The notes beneath the pieces were generated by a model. That model saw only the letters and a list, made by a program, of their open reading frames with translations, had not been told where the DNA came from and searched no databases. From Prevotellaceae bacterium UBA1075 (GTDB lineage Bacteria; Bacteroidota; Bacteroidia; Bacteroidales; Bacteroidaceae): 64,000 bases of DNA. This document shows, piece after piece, positions 58,843-64,000 of the stretch (within the stretch, counting starts at the first letter, position 1; each line of letters opens with the position of its first letter). Location: positions 5,223 through 69,222 of the forward strand of contig DCCS01000006.1 of NCBI GenBank assembly GCA_002316015.1, given 5' to 3'. Both the position numbers and the translations under genes were made by a program.

Positions 58843-59100
58843 ATTTCCTTGGTCGCACGCAGGCAGCCTCCCGGCATTCCTGCCTTCTGCAAGCGGCCAG
58901 CCCCTGCCCGCGTCTCCCGGTGTCCCCCTGGCCCCCGCTGGGCAGTTTCCCCGCGACAGGACCGCCTGGAATCCGCCGGCCCTACGGCCACTCCACCCGA
59001 GAGCGGCCTTTTCCCGCATTTTCCCCACACAGGAGCGCGCGACGGGGCTGCCAGTTCAAAATAAGTTCCCCAAAGTGCCATTTTAATGACAATAAAGCGT

Positions 59101-59108
59101 TAACTTTG
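59101..59108 (+). promoter_or_regulatory. Promoter of tRNA-Arg
   Basis: TAACTTTG lies 17 nt before the mature 5' end of the tRNA. Confidence 0.7.
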
Positions 59109-59125
59109 CAGGGTGAAACACGGAT

Positions 59126-59197
59126 GCTCCTGTAGTTCAATGGATAGAACAGCGGTTTCCTAAACCGTCGATCCGGGTTCGATTCCCGGCGGGAGTA
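59126..59197 (+). tRNA. tRNA-Arg (CCU anticodon)
   Basis: The cloverleaf is complete: acceptor GCTCCTG with CGGGAGT, the D-arm TAGTTCAATGGATAGAAC, anticodon loop TTCCTAA (CCU at 59159-59161) and T-arm CCGGGTTCGATTCCCGG. Discriminator A; CCA is not encoded. Confidence 0.95.
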
Positions 59198-59340
59198 CAG
59201 AGGCTTCAGGTTTGACGTCCCAAGGACAATACAAGAGAGAGGAAATCCCGTGCGCTCTGTATGACCAGACTTTCCGGTTCGCGGCCTGCAGGCTTTCCGC
59301 TCCAGACACGCCCCACCGCACGAGGCCGACACTCTCATTA

Positions 59341-59384
59341 TTATAATATGGTAACGGCAGAATTATAATATGACAATGGCAGAA
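59341..59384 (+). repeat. 22-bp tandem duplication over the korA start
   Basis: Two adjacent copies (59341-59362 and 59363-59384), 19 of 22 bases alike, each hold TTATAATATG and GGCAGAA. The first ATG (59348) opens a six-codon frame, M-V-T-A-E-L, that stops at 59366-59368, two bases before the korA ATG. Confidence 0.8.
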
Positions 59385-61220
59385 GCTATGGAAATCAAAG
59401 AGAGAGAGTCCGTGGTGGTGAGATTCTCAGGCGACTCAGGCGACGGCATGCAGCTGGCGGGAAACATCTTCTCCACCGTGTCGGCCACCGTAGGCAACAG
59501 CATCAGCACCTTCCCCGACTATCCGGCCGACATCCGCGCCCCGCAGGGCTCGCTCACAGGCGTGTCGGGCTTCCAGGTGCATGTGGGCGCGGGGCAGGTA
59601 TATACGCCCGGCGACCAGTGCGACGTGCTGGTGGCCATGAACGCGGCCGCCCTCAAGACCCAATACCGGTACGCCAAGCCCGGCGCCGCCATCATCATCG
59701 ACACCGACAGCTTCGGCCCCAAGGACCTGCAGAAGGCGGCCTTCCAGGGCGAGGACTACCTGGGAGAGATGGGCATCGACCCCGACAGGGTGATAGCCTG
59801 CCCCCTCACCACGATGGTCAAGGAGTGCCTGCGGGAAAGCGGCATGGACGCGAAGAGCATCCTGAAGTGCCGCAACATGTTTGCCCTGGGGCTCGTGTGC
59901 TGGCTCTTTGACCGCGACCTGGACATCGCCTTCAGTTTCCTGCGCGAGAAGTTTGCCAAGAAGCCCGGTGTGGCCGAGGCCAACATCAAGGTCATCCGGG
60001 CGGGCTACGACTACGGGCACAACACGCACAGCAGCGTGGCCAACGTGTACCGCATCGAGACGAAGAACAAGGTGCCCGGGCGCTACATGGACATCACGGG
60101 CAACAAGGCCACGGCCTACGGCTTCATCGCCGCCGCCGAGAAGGCGGGCCTCAAGCTCTACCTGGGCTCCTACCCCATCACCCCCGCCACCGATGTGCTG
60201 CACGAGCTCTCGAAGCACAAGTCGCTGGGTGTGGTGACAGTGCAGTGCGAGGACGAGATAGCCGGATGCGCCTCCTCGCTGGGCGCCTCCTTTGCGGGCG
60301 CGCTGGCCGTGACCAGCACCTCGGGCCCCGGCATGTGCCTCAAGAGCGAGGCCATGAACCTGGCCGTCATCATGGAGCTGCCCCTGGTGGTGCTCGATGT
60401 GCAGCGCGGAGGCCCCGCCACGGGACTCCCCACCAAGTCGGAGCAGACCGACCTGCTGCAGGCACTCTTCGGGCGCAACGGCGAGAGCCCCATGCCTGTG
60501 ATTGCCGCCACCAGCCCCACCGACTGCTTCGACGCGGCCTTCCAGGCCTGCAAGATGGCCCTGGAGCACATGACACCCGTCATCCTGTTGACCGACGCCT
60601 ATGTGGCCAACGGCTCGGGCGCGTTCCGCCTGCCCAGGATGGCCGGCCTGCCCGGCATCCACCCGCCCTATGTGCCCCAGGAGATGAAGGGCAAGTGGAC
60701 TCCCTACATGCGCACCGGGAACGGCGCGCGCTACTGGGCCGTGCCGGGACGCGAGGGCTTCGAGCACATCCTGGGCGGACTGGAGAAGGATGACAAGACG
60801 GGAGCCATCAGCACCAATCCCGAGAACCACGACCTGATGACACGCAAGCGCCAGGCCAAGATAAATGCCATCCCCGTGCCCGACCTGGAGGTGCTGGGCG
60901 ACAAGGACGATGCCAGGCTGCTCATCGTGGGCTTCGGAGGCACCTTCGGCCACCTGCATGCGGCCATGGACGAGATGCGTGCCGCCGGGCACAAGGTGGC
61001 ACTGGCCCACTTCAAGTACATCAACCCCCTGCCCAAGAACACCGCCCAGGTGCTGCGCCGCTACCCCCGTGTGGTGGTGGCCGAGCAGAACATGGGGCAG
61101 TTGGCCGGCTGGCTCCGCATGAAGGTGGACGGCTTCGTGCCCGCACAGTACAACGAGGTGAAGGGACAGCCCTTCAAGGTGGGCGAGCTGGTGAAGGCAT
61201 TCACCCCGCTGCTGGGATAA
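59370..61220 (+). CDS. korA: 2-oxoglutarate:ferredoxin oxidoreductase-type subunit alpha (gamma-alpha fusion)
   Basis: This 616-residue protein joins the gamma domain (RFSGDSGDGMQLAGNI, residues 15-200) and the alpha domain (AYGFIAAAEKAGLKLYLGSYPITPATDVLHEL onward). Together with korB it oxidatively decarboxylates a 2-oxoacid and reduces ferredoxin in the anaerobic incomplete TCA route. EQNMGQLAGWLR near the end is typical. Whether 2-oxoglutarate is the true substrate is not proven by sequence. ATGs at 59370, 59376 and 59388 are possible starts. Confidence 0.9.
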   Translation: MTMAEAMEIKERESVVVRFSGDSGDGMQLAGNIFSTVSATVGNSISTFPDYPADIRAPQGSLTGVSGFQVHVGAGQVYTPGDQCDVLVAMNAAALKTQYRYAKPGAAIIIDTDSFGPKDLQKAAFQGEDYLGEMGIDPDRVIACPLTTMVKECLRESGMDAKSILKCRNMFALGLVCWLFDRDLDIAFSFLREKFAKKPGVAEANIKVIRAGYDYGHNTHSSVANVYRIETKNKVPGRYMDITGNKATAYGFIAAAEKAGLKLYLGSYPITPATDVLHELSKHKSLGVVTVQCEDEIAGCASSLGASFAGALAVTSTSGPGMCLKSEAMNLAVIMELPLVVLDVQRGGPATGLPTKSEQTDLLQALFGRNGESPMPVIAATSPTDCFDAAFQACKMALEHMTPVILLTDAYVANGSGAFRLPRMAGLPGIHPPYVPQEMKGKWTPYMRTGNGARYWAVPGREGFEHILGGLEKDDKTGAISTNPENHDLMTRKRQAKINAIPVPDLEVLGDKDDARLLIVGFGGTFGHLHAAMDEMRAAGHKVALAHFKYINPLPKNTAQVLRRYPRVVVAEQNMGQLAGWLRMKVDGFVPAQYNEVKGQPFKVGELVKAFTPLLG

Positions 61221-61227
61221 AGCCGCC

Positions 61228-61294
61228 GCCTGGCCCCTGACGAGCTTCCCCGCCCCATCAGGAGAGGAAGGGGGCATCACGGAAAGGGCCAGGC
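61228..61294 (+). repeat. Structured spacer between korA and korB
   Basis: GCCTGGCCC (61228-61236) has a perfect complement at 61286-61294, and smaller inverted repeats (CCTGA/TCAGG, CTTCC/GGAAG) lie within. Bases 61241-61276, read on the minus strand, resemble the C-rich repeat at 9691-9726. Confidence 0.5.
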
Positions 61295-61354
61295 CGCACA
61301 TATATATATAATGTGTTATTCTCACAAAGTACCATCAAGCATAAGACAGACACT

Positions 61355-62404
61355 ATGAACTCCAGCAATACAGCACGACAGGACAGCCCCCGGGAGGGAA
61401 GCCGGTGGGCGGCCTCGGACTACAAGAAAGGACAGCCACGCTGGTGTCCGGGATGTGGCGACCACTTCTTCCTGGCCTCGCTCCACAAGGCGATGGCCGA
61501 GATAGGCGTCGCGCCATGGGACACAGCGGTCATCTCGGGCATCGGATGCTCGAGCCGACTGCCCCACTACATGGCCACCTACGGCATGAACACCATACAC
61601 GGGCGCGCCGCCGCCATAGCCACCGGCTGCAAGGTGGCCAACCCGCACCTCACCGTGTGGCAGGTGAGCGGCGACGGAGACGGGCTGGCCATCGGGGGCA
61701 ACCACTTCATACACGCCAACCGCCGCAACATCAACCTCAACATGATCCTGCTCAACAACCGCATCTACGGGCTCACCAAGGGCCAGTACAGCCCCACCAG
61801 CCCGCGCGGCTTCGTGAGCAAGAGCAGCCCCTACGGCACGGTGGAGGACCCCTTCCGCCCCGCCGAGCTGTGCTTCGGGGCGCGCGGGCACTTCTTCGCG
61901 CGAGCCGTGGCCACCGATGCGGCAGGCACCGTGGACATCCTGAAGGCCGCCTACGGGCACAGGGGCACCAGCGTGTGCGAGATCCTGCAGAACTGCGTCA
62001 TCTTCAACAACGGCACGCACGAAGCCGTGTACAGCAAGGAGGGACGGGCCAGGAACGCCATCTACGTCAGGCACGGGGAGCCCCTCGTCTTCGGCGAGAA
62101 CCGCGAGTACGGACTCGTGCAGGAGGGCTTCGGGCTCAAGATTGTGAGGCTGGGCGAGAACGGCGTCACCGAGAAGGACATCCTGGTGCACGATGCGCAT
62201 TGCCAGGACGACACGCTGCAGCTCAAGCTCGCCCTCATGGGCAACGGCGACGGGTTCCCTGTCGCACTGGGTGTCATCAGGGACGTGGAGGCCCCCACCT
62301 ACGACGACTGCGTGAGCGCGCAGGTAGAGGAGGTCAAGGCCAAGAAGCCGTACCACACCTTCGAGGAACTTCTGGAGACCAACGACATATGGGAAGTGAA
62401 GTGA
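61355..62404 (+). CDS. korB: 2-oxoglutarate:ferredoxin oxidoreductase-type subunit beta
   Basis: This 349-residue thiamine-diphosphate subunit works with KorA. WCPGCGDHFF at the start carries the conserved Cys, and the cofactor-binding motif is SGDGDGLAIGGNHFIHANRRN...NNRIYGLTKGQ. Start 61355 was chosen since the longer frame begins inside the TA-repeat promoter-like stretch. The 134-bp gap to korA is structured. Confidence 0.92.
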   Translation: MNSSNTARQDSPREGSRWAASDYKKGQPRWCPGCGDHFFLASLHKAMAEIGVAPWDTAVISGIGCSSRLPHYMATYGMNTIHGRAAAIATGCKVANPHLTVWQVSGDGDGLAIGGNHFIHANRRNINLNMILLNNRIYGLTKGQYSPTSPRGFVSKSSPYGTVEDPFRPAELCFGARGHFFARAVATDAAGTVDILKAAYGHRGTSVCEILQNCVIFNNGTHEAVYSKEGRARNAIYVRHGEPLVFGENREYGLVQEGFGLKIVRLGENGVTEKDILVHDAHCQDDTLQLKLALMGNGDGFPVALGVIRDVEAPTYDDCVSAQVEEVKAKKPYHTFEELLETNDIWEVK

Positions 62405-62456
62405 CACACGCCACTTGACAAGCACACCCTATCCCTAACACACGAACACACACCAC

Positions 62457-63758
62457 ATGAACTTCATAGAAGAACTGACCTGGAGGGGCATGGTACACCA
62501 GATGACCCCCGGCACCGAAGAGTTGCTCAACCGCGAGAGCGTGACGGCCTATGTGGGCATCGACCCCACCGCCGACAGCCTGCACATCGGACACCTGTGC
62601 GGCGTGATGATGCTGCGCCACTTCCAGCGCTGCGGACACAAGCCCCTGGCACTGGTGGGCGGAGCCACCGGCATGATAGGCGACCCCAGTGGCAAGAGCC
62701 AGGAGCGCAACCTGCTGAACGAGGAGACGCTGCGGCACAACGTGGCGTGCATCAAGGCGCAACTCGCCCGTTTCCTGGATTTCGAGAGCGACGCGCCCAA
62801 CAGGGCCGAGCTCGTGAACAACTATGACTGGATGAAGGACTACTCCTTCCTGGACTTCGCGCGGGACATAGGCAAGTGCATCACCGTGAACTACATGATG
62901 GCCAAGGACAGCGTCAAGCGCAGGCTCAACGGCGAGTTCCAGGACGGAATGTCATTCACCGAGTTCACCTACCAGCTGCTCCAGGGCTATGACTTCCTGC
63001 ACCTGTACCAGACCAGGAACTGCAAACTGCAGATGGGCGGCAGCGACCAGTGGGGCAACATCACCACAGGCACCGAGCTCATACGCCGCAAGCTGGGTGC
63101 CGACAACGAGGCGTTCGCCCTCACCTGCCCGCTCATCACCAAGGCCGACGGCAAGAAGTTCGGCAAGACGGAGAAGGGGAACATCTGGCTCGACCGCAAC
63201 CGCACGTCGCCCTACGCCTTCTACCAGTTCTGGCTCAATGTGGCCGACGAGGACGCCGAGCGCTACATCAAGATATTCACATCCCTCGACCGCGCCACCG
63301 TGGAGGAGCTGGTTGCCCAGCACCGCCAGGACCCCGGACAGCGGCTGCTGCAGAAGAGGCTTGCCCGGGAGGTGACCGTGATGGTGCACAGCCCCGAGGA
63401 CTACGAGGCGGCAGTGGAGGCCAGCAGCATCCTCTTTGGCAAGAGCACACGGGAGAGCCTGGCCAAACTGGACGAGCAGACGCTGCTGGACGTGTTCGCG
63501 GGCGTTCCGCAGTTCACGTTTGACCGCTCCTTGCTGGCAGGCGGGGGCGTGAAGGCCGTTGACCTCACCGTGGAGCACACGCGGTGCTTCGCCAGCAAGG
63601 GCGAGATGCGCAAGCTCACACAGGGGGGCGGCGTGAGCATCAACAAGGAGAAGCTCGCCTCGTATGACCGCGCCGTCACCGGGGCCGACCTCCTGGACGG
63701 CAAATACCTGCTTGTGCAACAGGGCAAGAAGAAGTACTTCCTGCTCATCGCAAAGTAA
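62457..63758 (+). CDS. tyrS: Tyrosyl-tRNA synthetase
   Basis: This 433-residue class I synthetase charges tRNA-Tyr. The HIGH motif is H43-I-G-H46, the KMSKS equivalent is KFGKT (234-238), and GGSDQWGNI is the tyrosine-site signature. An S4-like RNA-binding domain forms the C-terminus (GGVSINKEKLASYDRAV). It begins 52 bp after korB. Confidence 0.96.
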   Translation: MNFIEELTWRGMVHQMTPGTEELLNRESVTAYVGIDPTADSLHIGHLCGVMMLRHFQRCGHKPLALVGGATGMIGDPSGKSQERNLLNEETLRHNVACIKAQLARFLDFESDAPNRAELVNNYDWMKDYSFLDFARDIGKCITVNYMMAKDSVKRRLNGEFQDGMSFTEFTYQLLQGYDFLHLYQTRNCKLQMGGSDQWGNITTGTELIRRKLGADNEAFALTCPLITKADGKKFGKTEKGNIWLDRNRTSPYAFYQFWLNVADEDAERYIKIFTSLDRATVEELVAQHRQDPGQRLLQKRLAREVTVMVHSPEDYEAAVEASSILFGKSTRESLAKLDEQTLLDVFAGVPQFTFDRSLLAGGGVKAVDLTVEHTRCFASKGEMRKLTQGGGVSINKEKLASYDRAVTGADLLDGKYLLVQQGKKKYFLLIAK

Positions 63759-63774
63759 AAAAGGGGCACAACAC

Positions 63775-63805
63775 TTGCGGGATAGGGAGGAAACTTCTAT
63801 CTTTG
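63775..63805 (+). promoter_or_regulatory. Promoter of tRNA-Gln
   Basis: TATCTTTG (63798-63805) with TTGC at 63775-63778, 19 nt apart. The tRNA begins 35 nt after the -7 element. Confidence 0.7.
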
Positions 63806-63839
63806 CACCTGCAATCCACCCTGATGGATTGGACTGGAT

Positions 63840-63910
63840 TGGGCTATGGTGTAATGGTAGCACAAGACATTTTGGTCGTCTTAGTTCTGGTTCGAAACCG
63901 GATAGCCCAA
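63840..63910 (+). tRNA. tRNA-Gln (UUG anticodon)
   Basis: Acceptor TGGGCTA pairs with TAGCCCA. The D-arm is GTG...CAC, the anticodon loop TTTTGGT carries UUG (63872-63874), and the T-arm CTGGTTCGAAACCGG is intact. One A-C mismatch closes the anticodon stem. Discriminator A; no CCA encoded. The U1-A72 start is typical of tRNA-Gln. Confidence 0.93.
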
Positions 63911-63916
63911 CCCCCG

Positions 63917-63960
63917 AAAAGCATGGCAGCGCGCCGGAGCGCATGCCATGCTTTCTTTTT
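63917..63960 (+). terminator. Rho-independent terminator of tRNA-Gln
   Basis: AAGCATGGCAGCGC pairs with GCGC(A)TGCCATGCTT through 12 or more bp with one bulged A, and TTTCTTTTT follows. Confidence 0.9.
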
Positions 63961-64000
63961 GCCCGTGCCCCTGCCGCCCCGCCACCGCCTGGCAGCAGGG

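Noticed and set aside
58569..59135. 188-codon frame through repeat array 3
   Set aside because: It is open only because the 22-bp units lack stops in that frame. The translation is a run of HRTASAN-type repeats with no protein-like features, and it ends in the tRNA-Arg gene.

Overview
The window is a chromosomal segment of a GC-rich member of the Bacteroidetes, most likely order Bacteroidales. The evidence is the recurring Bacteroidetes promoter (TTTG at -33, TAnnTTTG at -7) before many genes, the rimP-nusA-infB-cvpA-sufBCDS gene order, the fused SecDF, the DUF4271-hemD-rnpA-yidD block, BspA-type leucine-rich proteins and lipoproteins with Bacteroidetes-style signals. I cannot fix the genus from sequence alone. 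No insertion sequence, integrase, rRNA operon or CRISPR array was seen.

Layout. 1-2.9 kb: tRNA end, PfkB sugar kinase, S41 protease and a tiny membrane protein. 3-13 kb: translation and Fe-S operon (rimP, nusA, infB, cvpA, sufB, sufC, sufD, sufS). 13-17 kb: lipoprotein, rnhB, gpmI, ung. 16.8-23.3 kb: an accessory region with two visibly AT-rich islets among GC-rich secreted leucine-rich proteins. 23.4-28.4 kb: SGNH hydrolase, GH123-like glycosidase, SecB-like protein, DUF4886 protein. 28.5-34.3 kb: secDF, membrane phosphodiesterase-like protein, rhomboid protease, HU. 34.4-42 kb, minus strand: anaerobic sulfatase-maturase-like enzyme, LolE-like permease, rbfA, secreted bleomycin-hydrolase-like protease, GH84 hexosaminidase, nucleoside hydrolase. 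42.2-47.2 kb: ThiD-like/AraC fusion, mtnN-luxS-tatD, CoA transferase, a 55-residue membrane protein. 47.3-50 kb: VOC lipoprotein and a double SGNH esterase. 50.3-53.8 kb: a third AT-rich islet and a coupled secreted protein. 54-64 kb: metK behind a SAM-II-type riboswitch, LOG, DUF4271, hemD, rnpA, yidD, tRNA-Arg, korAB, tyrS, tRNA-Gln.

The most unusual content is a pair of related AT-rich loci (20.36-22.44 kb and 50.3-52.69 kb). Each encodes a glycosyltransferase-like protein (recalled as DUF6734) with a DGD motif, plus a protein that starts with an NPY..EY...W.GG.V motif, runs into a Gly/Ser/Cys-rich linker and ends in a different C-terminal domain. In the second locus the two are fused in one frame and the C-terminal domain has a papain-like Cys-His-Asp arrangement. 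In both loci a GC-rich secreted-protein gene follows within 4-7 bp. A third AT-rich islet lies between two exact 41-bp copies of the 3' end of ung.

Other notable items are three dispersed arrays of a 22-bp GC-rich repeat, each led by a poly-A run; a degenerate HMP-kinase domain fused to an AraC-type DNA-binding domain; possible leaderless transcription of that gene; and a duplicated translation start at korA. The activated methyl cycle is well represented (metK, mtnN, luxS), as is host- or mucin-glycan degradation (GH84, GH123-like, SGNH esterases, sulfatase maturase).
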